Part shown: piece after piece, positions 8,455 to 15,811 of the stretch | Position numbering within the stretch: the first letter of the stretch is position 1 | Layout of the letters: the number at the start of each line of letters is the position of its first letter | DNA from: Thermoanaerobacter kivui | GTDB lineage: Bacteria > Bacillota > Thermoanaerobacteria > Thermoanaerobacterales > Thermoanaerobacteraceae | Assembly: GCF_000763575.1 (NCBI RefSeq) | Contig: NZ_CP009170.1 | Span: forward strand, 1,677,501-1,741,500 | Length of the DNA stretch: 64,000 bases | Direction of reading: 5' to 3' | The notes under the pieces: model-generated | Database searches by the model: none | The model's input: the letters and a program-made list of their open reading frames with translations, nothing else | Told to the model about the DNA's origin: nothing | Made by a program: the position numbers and the translations under genes

Positions 8455-9583
8455 TTTCTACCCCTCCAATTAAATTATCTGTTTCTGGCCTGTAAAACCT
8501 TTCTGCAATCAAGGTGGGTATAATTGCGCTTAAAATAACTACAGTAACAAGAACAGTGTATTGGTCTGCCGTTATTATGTTATGTGATAATCCAAACATC
8601 GCAGAAATCGTTCCAAAGGTAAGTCCTGTAGACATTAGAAGTGTTGTATACATTCCTTCTCTTTTAGAAAATTTAAATATCATTGTAGTAGGTTTGACGC
8701 CTATATATTTTGTTGCAATTTTAATCAAAAGCAGTACCACAATTAAGAGGATATTTGAGATTACACCTGGAATAGAAACAAACAATCCTGCTTTTAAAAA
8801 GTAAAATGGTGTAAAAATTGCAAATGCTATTGCACGCATACGGAACAACAAGTTTTTTTCCTTCATAAAGAACCCTGACACCGCTAAGCCAAGTATATAT
8901 GCTGGAAGGACGGCTTCACTGTTTGCCATTGACGCTAAACCACCTGTTAAAAACACCAAGAAAAATAAATATTTTATTTCCAATTGGCCTACCTTATTGC
9001 CATATATTTTAAAGAATTTTCTTGTAACTGAAGGCATAAGCACAGTTATTATTGCTGTAACAACTATAAACAACAACATCCATTTATTATAGTTCGCAAA
9101 CAAAATTCCAAGCATTAAAACTGTTCCAAGGTCATTTATAAAACAAGCAGCTAAAATAATTTTACCAAGTTCGCTCTCATTAAGTCCGCTTTCTACCATT
9201 ACAGCATATACTACTGCAACGGAAGTTGTTGAAAGGGCAATACCCGCGATTTCGGATGCCTGCAATGTCCATCCCGCCACAAAGTAAGTAAAAGCAAATG
9301 CCCCGGCAAAAGGGAAAATAAAAGCTAAAAGCCCTATTGTGACACTTTCTTTAAACTTCGATTTTAAAACTACTGGATCAACTTCTGCCCCAGCTAAAAA
9401 CGTTAAGAAAATGCTTCCAACGCCTCCCAGAAAATTTACCCAATCATTTGTTTGCAAACCCAAATAATTACCGGCAATAACCCCTACCAAAATCTCAATC
9501 AAGGATATTGATATACCTGTCCAATCTGCAATTAATCCTGCTATTAAAGCTAAACCCAACCACCAACTGTAAGTCAGCCACAT
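8447..9583 (-). CDS. CPA2-type cation:proton antiporter under fluoride riboswitch control
   Basis: A 378-residue integral membrane protein with about 11-12 hydrophobic segments and no C-terminal TrkA-N domain, matching the short Na+/H+-exchanger domain of CPA2 (KefB/NapA-like) proteins. Charged residues sit inside membrane segments (for example ACFINDLGT near residue 150). AGGAGG lies 8 bases before the ATG. The mRNA leader holds two fluoride riboswitches, so the gene should be made when fluoride enters the cell. CPA-type antiporters are recurrent fluoride-riboswitch partners; direct fluoride export, or ion/pH compensation, are both possible and cannot be separated from sequence. Confidence 0.88.
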   Translation of the reverse strand: MWLTYSWWLGLALIAGLIADWTGISISLIEILVGVIAGNYLGLQTNDWVNFLGGVGSIFLTFLAGAEVDPVVLKSKFKESVTIGLLAFIFPFAGAFAFTYFVAGWTLQASEIAGIALSTTSVAVVYAVMVESGLNESELGKIILAACFINDLGTVLMLGILFANYNKWMLLFIVVTAIITVLMPSVTRKFFKIYGNKVGQLEIKYLFFLVFLTGGLASMANSEAVLPAYILGLAVSGFFMKEKNLLFRMRAIAFAIFTPFYFLKAGLFVSIPGVISNILLIVVLLLIKIATKYIGVKPTTMIFKFSKREGMYTTLLMSTGLTFGTISAMFGLSHNIITADQYTVLVTVVILSAIIPTLIAERFYRPETDNLIGGVENV

Positions 9584-9590
9584 TAGTATA

Positions 9591-9668
9591 ACCTCCTAAT
9601 TTCATTATTCGGCTCTATAACGGTAGGAGCTATCAGCATCTTAGTGCATTAAGCGAGCTCCATCGCTC
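9591..9668 (-). promoter_or_regulatory. Fluoride riboswitch 2 (downstream aptamer, translational type)
   Basis: The aptamer covers 9621-9668. On the minus strand it shows GCGATGGAGCTCGC, then AATGCA, then GCTGATAGCTCCTAC, the crcB-motif (fluoride) pattern of P1, pseudoknot and conserved CUGAU. No T-run follows it. The 3' strand CTCCTA (plus 9624-9629) is complementary to TAGGAG of the antiporter ribosome-binding site (9593-9598). The inference is that fluoride binding keeps CTCCTA in the pseudoknot and frees the ribosome-binding site. Confidence 0.88.
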
Positions 9669-9714
9669 TAATAATTTTATAGCACTCAATATCCATCCCT
9701 TTTTGCTATCACCC

Positions 9715-9764
9715 CCTAAAAAGCAAAATAGTTCCTACTGGCTTTTACACCAAGTAGGAACTAT
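9715..9764 (-). terminator. Riboswitch-controlled intrinsic terminator
   Basis: On the minus strand ATAGTTCCTACT and AGTAGGAACTAT form a perfect 12-bp stem, followed by TTTTGCTTTTT. The left arm is the 3' strand of aptamer 1, so ligand binding and terminator folding compete. Confidence 0.9.
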
Positions 9765-9801
9765 CAGCCTTTCGGCGGTTAAAGTGAGTTCCATCACTTT
9801 T
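9750..9801 (-). promoter_or_regulatory. Fluoride riboswitch 1 (upstream aptamer, transcriptional type)
   Basis: On the minus strand GTGATGGAACTCAC, AACCGCC and GGCTGATAGTTCCTAC appear in order, an excellent match to the crcB motif (fluoride aptamer) including the GATGG/CTGAT core. It overlaps the terminator at 9715-9764, giving a classic fluoride-ON switch. A second fluoride aptamer lies 81 bases downstream in the same leader. Confidence 0.93.
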
Positions 9802-9819
9802 TATACAATTGTCAATACC

Positions 9820-9848
9820 ATTATACCCAAAATGTAAAAACTTTGCAA
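9820..9848 (-). promoter_or_regulatory. Promoter of the fluoride-controlled antiporter-uspA operon
   Basis: On the minus strand TTGCAA (9843-9848), a 17-base spacer and a perfect TATAAT (9820-9825). Transcription should start near 9812, about 11 bases before aptamer 1. Confidence 0.75.
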
Positions 9849-9897
9849 GATAGTAAAAGCTAAATGATATGCGTGTATTATATTCTTTGTTATATGA

Positions 9898-9903
9898 TAT
9901 AAT
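9898..9903 (+). promoter_or_regulatory. Extended -10 element before the methyltransferase gene
   Basis: TGATATAAT reads as an extended -10 (TGn-TATAAT) with no clear -35. It is divergent to the antiporter promoter and about 128 bases before the methyltransferase ATG. Apart from this and the riboswitch leader I see nothing in 9849-10030. Confidence 0.45.
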
Positions 9904-10030
9904 GAAAGCAAGGGGAGATTTATTAAAGAGTGTGTTTGACTTTTAAAGTGTGACTTTCAAAGAATGAGTCTATAAGTTTTGAAAGACAAGAAGAAAAAGT
10001 AGAAAAAAGTTTCAGAAGGGATGAGAAATT

Positions 10031-10660
10031 ATGCCTAAAATATCTGCTTTTGAAAAACATTTTGACAGATATGAAGAATGGTTTAAAAAAAATGAATACG
10101 CCTATCAATCGGAATTAGATGCTGTAAAATTGCTTATGCCGAAATTTGAAAAAGGGTTGGAAGTAGGAATCGGAACTGGAAAGTTTGCAGTACCTCTAGG
10201 TATAAAAAGCGGAGTAGAACCTTCTTATCAAATGAGAAAAATTGCTTTAGAACGGGGTCTTAATGTGGTAGATGGAGTAGCAGAAAATCTTCCGCTTGAA
10301 GACAACTCTTTTGACCTTGTTTTAATGGTGACGACTGTATGTTTTGTAGACGATGTGCTAAAATCCTTCAAAGAATGTTTTAGAGTACTTAAAAATAGCG
10401 GTACAATTTTAATAGGCTTTGTAGATAGAGAGAGCACAATTGGCAAAATATATCAAGCAAATAAAGAAAAAAGTCTATTTTACAAAGAAGCAACATTTTT
10501 CACCACAAGCGAAATAGTAGAATTACTTTATGAAGCAGGTTTTAGAGATTTTAATTTTTCCCAGACCATATTTAAAAAACTTGATGAAATAAAAGAAAAA
10601 GAGCCTGTAAAATACGGCTTTGGAAAAGGTTCTTTTATAGTAATAAGCGCAAAAAAATAA
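10031..10660 (+). CDS. Class I SAM-dependent methyltransferase (Methyltransf_11/UbiE-like)
   Basis: A 209-residue cytoplasmic Rossmann-fold methyltransferase: motif I GLEVGIGTGKFA (about 43-54), the acidic end of strand 2 (SGVEPS), motif II ENLPLEDNSFDLVLMV (about 82-97) and a strand-5 segment LKNSGTILIGFVDRES. The substrate is not predictable; relatives modify quinones, metabolites or metalloids. It is the only rightward gene between the two fluoride-controlled operons and has its own -10 element. The ribosome-binding site is weak (GAAGGGATGAG, about 10 bases upstream). Confidence 0.85.
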   Translation: MPKISAFEKHFDRYEEWFKKNEYAYQSELDAVKLLMPKFEKGLEVGIGTGKFAVPLGIKSGVEPSYQMRKIALERGLNVVDGVAENLPLEDNSFDLVLMVTTVCFVDDVLKSFKECFRVLKNSGTILIGFVDRESTIGKIYQANKEKSLFYKEATFFTTSEIVELLYEAGFRDFNFSQTIFKKLDEIKEKEPVKYGFGKGSFIVISAKK

Positions 10661-10670
10661 AATTATAATT

Positions 10671-11096
10671 TTATTCTTTAGCAAGCAAAGTTTTTATTGC
10701 ATTGTCTAAGAAACTATCATTTTGTAAGGGTGGGTCTTTTTCTGATGGAACAGGTATTATCTCCCTTAAAGTCCCTGACAAAACCACCTGCACGTTTTGA
10801 TTTCTATCCACGATTATTGAAATGGGCTCTAACGCTCCGCTAAGTATAGCTAAAATTACCATTATCTGAGAAGGGGTTAGCACCCTTTTCTTTTTTTCCT
10901 CTCCTCCTGAAAGACTTTTCTCCTCAACATTCCCATTGCCATTTCCTCCACCAGAGTTTGGCTGTTTATCTTTTTCTCCATTTTTATTGCTGTCTTCTCC
11001 TTTATTTTTATCATTACCTTCGCCGCTTTCCTTCAATCCTAATTTTGACAATAAATCTTTTACTTGAGATTCTAAATTATCCGATGAAAACATCAT
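10671..11096 (-). CDS. Hypothetical protein with low-complexity linker
   Basis: Not recognised. The 141 residues divide into a short N-terminal helix (1-25), a hydrophilic Gly/Asn/Lys/Glu-rich linker (about 26-72), and a folded C-terminal part (about 75-141) with a hydrophobic stretch (SQIMVILAILSGALEPISIIVD) that could be a membrane segment or buried strands. It converges on the methyltransferase gene with a 10-base gap. A 43-residue membrane protein gene lies just upstream on the same strand, so the two may be co-transcribed. Confidence 0.6.
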   Translation of the reverse strand: MMFSSDNLESQVKDLLSKLGLKESGEGNDKNKGEDSNKNGEKDKQPNSGGGNGNGNVEEKSLSGGEEKKKRVLTPSQIMVILAILSGALEPISIIVDRNQNVQVVLSGTLREIIPVPSEKDPPLQNDSFLDNAIKTLLAKE

Positions 11097-11116
11097 TTCT
11101 CACCCTGACTTTGTAA

Positions 11117-11248
11117 TCATCTAATAGGCAATGGGAAAATTATTATTGCCGGTTCCTCAGGCCGTGCATAACCTAAAGCAAAATAGAGAATTAAAGAAAA
11201 AATTACCACAAATAAATAGGCATTAAATCCCTCTTTTTCTTTTTCCAT
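11117..11248 (-). CDS. Small membrane protein (43 aa)
   Basis: An ATG at 11248, with a GAGTGATATAG purine stretch as weak ribosome-binding site, opens a 43-codon frame. It has a charged N-terminus (MEKEKEG), one transmembrane helix (about 10-27) and a Pro-rich tail ending LPIR. It precedes 10671..11096 by 20 bases. Function unknown; the clean TM profile supports it being real. Confidence 0.5.
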   Translation of the reverse strand: MEKEKEGFNAYLFVVIFSLILYFALGYARPEEPAIIIFPLPIR

Positions 11249-11337
11249 CTATATCACTCTTTCTACAAAATTTATCCGCTCATTTTTATATATGATTTTA
11301 TAACTTCTCTTGTGCTTGTACCACTGGAAAAAATCAT

Positions 11338-11375
11338 ACAAATAGGCTTCCTCATGCTTATAGAAGCCTATTTGT
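11338..11375 (-). terminator. bpsA terminator
   Basis: On the minus strand ACAAATAGGCTTC and GAAGCCTATTTGT form a 13-bp stem followed by ATGATTTTTT. The stem includes the bpsA stop codon. Confidence 0.88.
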
Positions 11376-12444
11376 TTTCTTCCTTGTAAATCAATGCCTC
11401 TTCGTCTACGTATAATTCGCAAGGTTTATATTCATTTTCAATCCCTTTTGAGTCTATTAAAGTTTCTATGCGATACATAGAAGACCTGTACCAATTAAGT
11501 CTTGGTTCCACTTGAACAAAGGCATAATCTTTTCCAACGCTTTTTAAAAGATAATCCCAATTTACATAATGGTTAAAGTCATCAATTATATCAGTAACAA
11601 CTACTTTAAATTTGCTTGCTAAAATTTGTTGGAAAATATTCCATTTTCCCAATGACGCTTCTATTAGCGTCAGTCCGAAATACCCCGCACATCCTTCTTG
11701 TGAAAGGGCAGAAATCCCTCTTCCTATGCAAATTTCCAAAGCTTCTATCGTTTCTGGCGGGTCTGTAATAAAAGTATCAAAATACCCAACATATTCATCT
11801 GGTAGTTTGTCTCTAAAATCATATTTCATAGCTTTTATAGGCAGATTATATTTATTTGCCACTTCATTGATATATTCAACTATCCTATCGTCTATTTCCA
11901 TCACAACAATTTCAGTTGGCATACCTGAAAGTCCTGCTGCTATACTGACAAGGTCATCATCACCTAAAACTAAAAGCTTTTTTCCTTCCAAATCTCCTCT
12001 TTCAGCCATGAGAACTATTCTGCTTACTACTGTTTGCGTCGTAACAAAACCTTGGTCATAATCGCTAATAGCTTTTGGACGATTTACTGTCACTTGGTCA
12101 AATTTTTTGATCAAGTCTTCTAATTTAGAAAGGTTTATCCCTCGTCCTTCACATGCAGGACAAGTATACACTCTTTTTGGAACTATTTTAAGGCTATTGA
12201 GATACTCTAAACCTTTAGAATTAAATTTTATATCTCCATTTTTCTCAATTGTCACCAAATTTTTTTGACGTAGTAACTCAATCATTTCTGCCACGACAGA
12301 AAAAGGTCTTTGAGACAAGGTTATAATCTCCCAAAAGTGCGGAGTTGCTGCAACGGCCGATAATATCTTTTCCACATCCTTAGAGGACGTCATAACCCCT
12401 GTTCTTTGGTAGACTTGGTGTGCTATATCTTGAAGGTTTTCCAT
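11368..12444 (-). CDS. bpsA: N4-bis(aminopropyl)spermidine synthase (branched polyamine synthase)
   Basis: BpsA adds aminopropyl groups from decarboxylated SAM to spermidine, making branched polyamines that stabilise nucleic acids at high temperature. The 358-residue protein has the family layout: an N-terminal winged-helix-like region, a CPAC metal-binding pair (Cys95, Cys98), the GDDD nucleophile/binding loop (161-164) and the DPPET motif (Asp228 onward). It is monocistronic with its own terminator. A CsoR-like palindrome lies at 12492-12510 upstream. The enzyme is largely confined to thermophiles and supports a hot habitat. Confidence 0.9.
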   Translation of the reverse strand: MENLQDIAHQVYQRTGVMTSSKDVEKILSAVAATPHFWEIITLSQRPFSVVAEMIELLRQKNLVTIEKNGDIKFNSKGLEYLNSLKIVPKRVYTCPACEGRGINLSKLEDLIKKFDQVTVNRPKAISDYDQGFVTTQTVVSRIVLMAERGDLEGKKLLVLGDDDLVSIAAGLSGMPTEIVVMEIDDRIVEYINEVANKYNLPIKAMKYDFRDKLPDEYVGYFDTFITDPPETIEALEICIGRGISALSQEGCAGYFGLTLIEASLGKWNIFQQILASKFKVVVTDIIDDFNHYVNWDYLLKSVGKDYAFVQVEPRLNWYRSSMYRIETLIDSKGIENEYKPCELYVDEEALIYKEENK

Positions 12445-12491
12445 CTTCTCACCCCCATAATAGTATTTCTACAAGCTTTTTGCACCTTCAA

Positions 12492-12510
12492 AATACCATA
12501 CAGGGGTATT
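12492..12510. promoter_or_regulatory. CsoR-family-like palindrome over the bpsA promoter region
   Basis: AATACCATACAGGGGTATT resembles the operators of CsoR/CstR-family metal or persulfide sensors. It overlaps a possible minus-strand promoter (TTGGCC, 18 bases, TAAAAT). No csoR gene is in the window, so the link is weak. Confidence 0.35.
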
Positions 12511-12631
12511 TTACATTTAAGTTAATATTTAGGCCAACACATAAAATTATATAACTGATTCAATAAAAAAGTCAAGAGAGGTCAAAATTCTTTAATTTAA
12601 CACTCTTCTCATTATGCTTTGAACCATGTGC

Positions 12632-12666
12632 AAAATGTCAACCGTTTATAATACGGTTGACATTTT
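12632..12666. terminator. 14-bp hairpin terminator
   Basis: AAAATGTCAACCGT and ACGGTTGACATTTT pair perfectly around a 7-base loop. T-runs occur on both sides. It lies 16 bases after the stop of the broken gene 12682..13076. Confidence 0.75.
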
Positions 12667-12681
12667 TGAAAACTGTTAATA

Positions 12682-13076
12682 TTAAGATAATAGATTGATT
12701 ATAGGCTTAAATATATTTTCAACAACAGTATTGTATTCAACAAGAGATGATTTTGTTTCACCATTTACATCTCCATTTATTTTTAACCACGAGTATAACA
12801 ATATAGAACCGTTTTCAATATAGTTGATATTTTGAATGGGATATGAAACAACGCTAATATTATTTTTTACATTTTCAAGAAAAACGATGCTATTTTCATA
12901 CAAAGTATAAGCTTTTCATTTGTTTTTCTTTTGCCCCAGCTATCAGCTGGAGCATATACACCATTTAAAAAACGACGTGAATCTTGAAAATTTTCATCAT
13001 AATATTTTTTAAATATCTCCGGAATTTCTTCATAACCTTTGATAGTTCTTGCCCAGGAGTTTATGTCCGACGGCAT
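12682..13076 (-). pseudogene. Small hypothetical gene split by a one-base frameshift
   Basis: Two overlapping minus frames (13076 to 12867 and 12903 to 12682) join into one protein of about 131 residues if one A is added to the AAAA run near 12912. The joined product is mixed alpha/beta, starting MPSDINSWARTIKGYEEIPEI; I do not recognise its family. It follows the fluoride-controlled MFS operon by 15 bases on the same strand and may belong to it. The short length leaves open that it is a fragment of a larger gene. Confidence 0.5.
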
Positions 13077-13091
13077 TTATCTCTCCCCCTT

Positions 13092-14291
13092 TTAACTTTT
13101 TTCAATTTTAAACAGTGTTATTAAAGCAACTGCCATTATGGAACACAATGCTCCAAAGTAAAAGGGTGCAGCAGGAGATACATTGTCCCATAAATATCCA
13201 GCAATAAAGCTTGCGGGAAGTGCAAGTAGTCCCATCGATGCATTATACAGCCCAAAAGCAGTTCCTCTATTGCGATCATCGACTATATGTGCAACAAGAG
13301 ACTTTGCAACACCTTCCGTTGTTGAATAGTAAACCCCATATATCGCGTACAAAACCCAAATATGCCACGGCAATTTTGCTAATGCAAAACCGAGATATGT
13401 AACTGCATAAATAATCCAGCCTAACCTTATTACATTAACTCTTCCTATTTTGTCAGACAATACTCCACTTGGTACTGATAATAAAGCATAAAACAGATTA
13501 AACATAGCTATAATTATCGGTATCGTTGAATCTTTTACACCAACACTGCGTGCTCTTAAAATCAAAAATGCATCACTACTGTTACCAAGCGTAAATATCA
13601 GCATTACAATGAAAAACAGCAGAAATTTTCCCTTAAAAATAGACAAATCTAATTTGAAAGATGAACTTACTCTTTCTCCCTTTTGCTCCACTACAAATAA
13701 ACCTATGAGGATTATTGTGATAAAAGCTACAAGGCCAGCAATCAAAAATATTAATCTGTACTTTATAGAATCTATATATTTGGCAAACAAGAGCATTAAA
13801 CCGGCAGTAATCAATGGCCCAAGGAAGGAACCTAATGTGTCAAGCATTCTTTGAAATCCAAACGAAAAGCCCATATTTTTCATTTTAGAAGATTTTGCAA
13901 CAAGTGCATCTCTCGGCGCATCTTTTGTACCTTTTCCAATACCATCAACCAGTCTCAACCCAAAAGCCATGGCAGCACCATTCGCCAATGGCAGTAATAC
14001 TCTTCCAACAGCGGAAAATAAATATCCAATAAACACAATAGATTTTCTTTTTCCAATTTTATCAGAAACTATTCCAGATATTATTCTCATAATGCTTACA
14101 ACCGTAGTGACGCTTCCCTCTATTAAACCTACCATTTCTTTACTTAGACCGAGAATTTGAGTATAAAAAGTAGGCAAAATAGGTACAATCATATCCTGAC
14201 TTAATCCGCCAAAAAATGCAACCCACCCTAAGACTTTAATGTTATTATTCTCATTGTTTTTTATTTCTTTATTTTCCAATTGTCTCACCAT
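13092..14291 (-). CDS. MFS transporter, last intact gene of a fluoride-riboswitch operon
   Basis: A 399-residue protein with 12 hydrophobic segments and the MFS loop 2-3 signature (GIVSDKIGKRKS, about 77-88), repeated at loop 8-9 (GVLSDKIGRVN). The DGIGKGTKDAPRDAL segment in loop 4-5 is conserved in a group of poorly defined MFS efflux-like proteins. It overlaps the HEAT-repeat gene by 23 bases, so the start may lie a few codons downstream. The operon leader carries a fluoride riboswitch, so fluoride or fluoride-stress export is a reasonable hypothesis; the substrate is unproven. Confidence 0.88.
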   Translation of the reverse strand: MVRQLENKEIKNNENNNIKVLGWVAFFGGLSQDMIVPILPTFYTQILGLSKEMVGLIEGSVTTVVSIMRIISGIVSDKIGKRKSIVFIGYLFSAVGRVLLPLANGAAMAFGLRLVDGIGKGTKDAPRDALVAKSSKMKNMGFSFGFQRMLDTLGSFLGPLITAGLMLLFAKYIDSIKYRLIFLIAGLVAFITIILIGLFVVEQKGERVSSSFKLDLSIFKGKFLLFFIVMLIFTLGNSSDAFLILRARSVGVKDSTIPIIIAMFNLFYALLSVPSGVLSDKIGRVNVIRLGWIIYAVTYLGFALAKLPWHIWVLYAIYGVYYSTTEGVAKSLVAHIVDDRNRGTAFGLYNASMGLLALPASFIAGYLWDNVSPAAPFYFGALCSIMAVALITLFKIEKS

Positions 14292-14694
14292 CCTTATTTG
14301 CCACTCTTGTTTTAATTTTCTTCAAAGAATTTTCAATAATATTTTTTGTTAAAACTGAAAATTTATCTCTGTTTTCTAAAAGAAACTTCTGAGACTTTTC
14401 GCCGCCAATCTCTCCAAGAGCCCACACAACTGCTTGTTCAATATATGGGTCTTTTTTTGTTTTTATACTGCTGTGCAAATATTCTATTAATTTTCTTTCT
14501 GCCTTTTTTATTTTAAGCTCTCCAATTAACTTCGCTGCCATATAAGCCACATTATAATCTGGATGATTTATGGCTTTTATAAGTTTTTCACTGTAATCAT
14601 CATTTGATATATTTTTAAAATCATAGCCACAGTTGGAACACTTTTCTTCTCCCACTTCACCTATTTTAAAACACACAGGACATATATACCTCAT
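14269..14694 (-). CDS. Zinc-ribbon and HEAT-repeat protein
   Basis: The N-terminus carries a zinc ribbon (CPVC at 5-8 and CSNC at 19-22). It is followed by about two to three HEAT-like helical repeats (NYDVAYMAAKLIGEL type, then QAVVWALGEIGGEKS). HEAT repeats are protein-binding scaffolds. At 141 residues it is short. It overlaps its upstream neighbour by 4 bases (ATGA-type coupling), so it is translated with the operon under the fluoride riboswitch. No enzyme motif is seen; a partner-binding or regulatory role is inferred. Confidence 0.75.
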   Translation of the reverse strand: MRYICPVCFKIGEVGEEKCSNCGYDFKNISNDDYSEKLIKAINHPDYNVAYMAAKLIGELKIKKAERKLIEYLHSSIKTKKDPYIEQAVVWALGEIGGEKSQKFLLENRDKFSVLTKNIIENSLKKIKTRVANKDGETIGK

Positions 14695-15023
14695 TTTCCA
14701 TCAACCCTTATACCTAAAACTCCTTTAAGATATCTATTTTCAGATTCGTAACCTTTTAATCTTATTTCAAGTGTTTGGTTGTCACGCATCAACTGAAAAT
14801 TTTTAAATTTCATTGCAGAATATTTAGACGCCAGAGTAATTAGCTGCCTTCTTAAATCATCTTCATTTGGATTATTCCGTTCTATTTGATATGCCTTAAT
14901 CCCCATTTCAAAAATAGCTCTATAGGCATCTTCTTCTGTAAAACCATCTTTTTCAAAATCTTTAACTAACTCTTTGATTTCTTCAAAGCTTTCATCGCTG
15001 ATTTCAAAAGAAATCCTAATCAT
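14691..15023 (-). CDS. Hypothetical protein with helical/coiled-coil C-terminus
   Basis: A 110-residue protein. The N-terminus (MIRISFEISDESFEEIKELV) begins with a short strand then a helix, resembling ribbon-helix-helix DNA-binding proteins. The C-terminal half (about 55-105) is a predicted coiled coil. The ATG at 15023 is preferred to the GTG at 15032 because GAGGTGG then fits as ribosome-binding site; it overlaps the DUF6062 gene by 8 bases. It could be an operon-specific regulator or a structural partner; the family is not recognised. Confidence 0.6.
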   Translation of the reverse strand: MIRISFEISDESFEEIKELVKDFEKDGFTEEDAYRAIFEMGIKAYQIERNNPNEDDLRRQLITLASKYSAMKFKNFQLMRDNQTLEIRLKGYESENRYLKGVLGIRVDGK

Positions 15024-15680
15024 AATAGCCACCTCGCAACAATTTTAATGCTCTTTCAATTGAATCTTTAGAATCGTACCATGGCTCGTTATGAAACCTG
15101 TAATCAAATTTAGTTATAAACCATTCGAGGTCACTTATATTCTTTTCAATTGCCGCTTTATTTATTTCAAATATTTTTTCAATTTCAGGTGTTATATTTT
15201 TTGTAAGTTCCATAAGCATATTTAAATGATAAAAGCATAATTTTGATAAACTTTCACTGTGCCTTTCAACAAAATCTTTATCAGTCTGTAAAATATCTAT
15301 CAATATATGCATTTGGTATTTATCTCTTTCACTTAAATAATCACAAACAAGGCATTTGTTTTTTGTTTCTTTTTTTCTTTTTTCCTTTTTTTCTTTAAAG
15401 ATTTTTGTTTCTCCGTAATTTGATGTAATTTATAAGTGACGTTCTCTTTTAATGCGATTGCCAAACCCAATTTATCATATGAATTATTCAATAATTCCAA
15501 ATGATAATGGCAAAAATTTGTCTCTCTTATTTTGACATACATTTCAGGGTCTTTTAAAACCTCATCTTCAAACAAATGCTCACAATAGGCTTTTTCTTCG
15601 TCTTTTATAACCTTGCATATTGGACAACCTCTCTTATATTTTTCAAAAACCTCATACAATGGAATAAATTCTAACTTCAT
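15016..15680 (-). pseudogene. DUF6062-like double CxxC/CxxH protein, frameshifted in an A-rich tract
   Basis: Two minus frames, 15680 to 15333 and one ending at 15016, belong to one protein. The first ends in a Lys-rich stretch encoded by several runs of six or seven A. The second continues NKCLVCDYLSERDKYQ through MHILIDILQ. Adding one base in the A-rich tract (complement of 15359-15392) yields about 221 residues with two matching metal-type half motifs (CPIC...CHYH and CLVC...CFYH), as in DUF6062. It is the first gene behind fluoride riboswitch 3. Slippage on the A-runs, a sequencing error or real inactivation are all possible. Confidence 0.65.
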
Positions 15681-15711
15681 GCAGATTCTCATCCTCTCTT
15701 TTTTGTCAAAT

Positions 15712-15752
15712 AAACAAAAATGGCCTCTACATTCAACAATGTAGAAGCCATT
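15712..15752 (-). terminator. Riboswitch-controlled terminator of the DUF6062-MFS operon
   Basis: On the minus strand AATGGCTTCTACATT and AATGTAGAGGCCATT pair over 15 bp (one G-U type pair) around GTTG and are followed by TTTGTTTATTTG. The left arm is the 3' strand of the fluoride aptamer. Confidence 0.9.
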
Positions 15753-15788
15753 AGCCTTCACGGCAATAAGGTGAGCTTCATCACCGTT
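15738..15788 (-). promoter_or_regulatory. Fluoride riboswitch 3
   Basis: On the minus strand GGTGATGAAGCTCACC, TTGCC and GGCTAATGGCTTCTAC occur in crcB-motif order; P1, pseudoknot and the GAUG core are present, with CTAAT replacing the usual CTGAT. The aptamer overlaps a terminator, so fluoride should turn the operon on. It controls DUF6062, coiled-coil, HEAT and MFS genes. Confidence 0.88.
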
Positions 15789-15811
15789 ATTTAATTTTTT
15801 CTCTACAATAT

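Noticed and set aside
9591-9801. Duplicate terminators or an IS end instead of riboswitches
   Set aside because: The conserved GATGG, AACCGC/AATGCA and CTGAT...CTCCTAC/TTCCTAC blocks match the fluoride aptamer in both copies, and the stems differ in sequence while keeping pairing.
14269-14694. HEAT-repeat protein as phycobilin-lyase-like enzyme
   Set aside because: Only repeat structure and a zinc ribbon are visible; no catalytic residues and no bilin genes support this.
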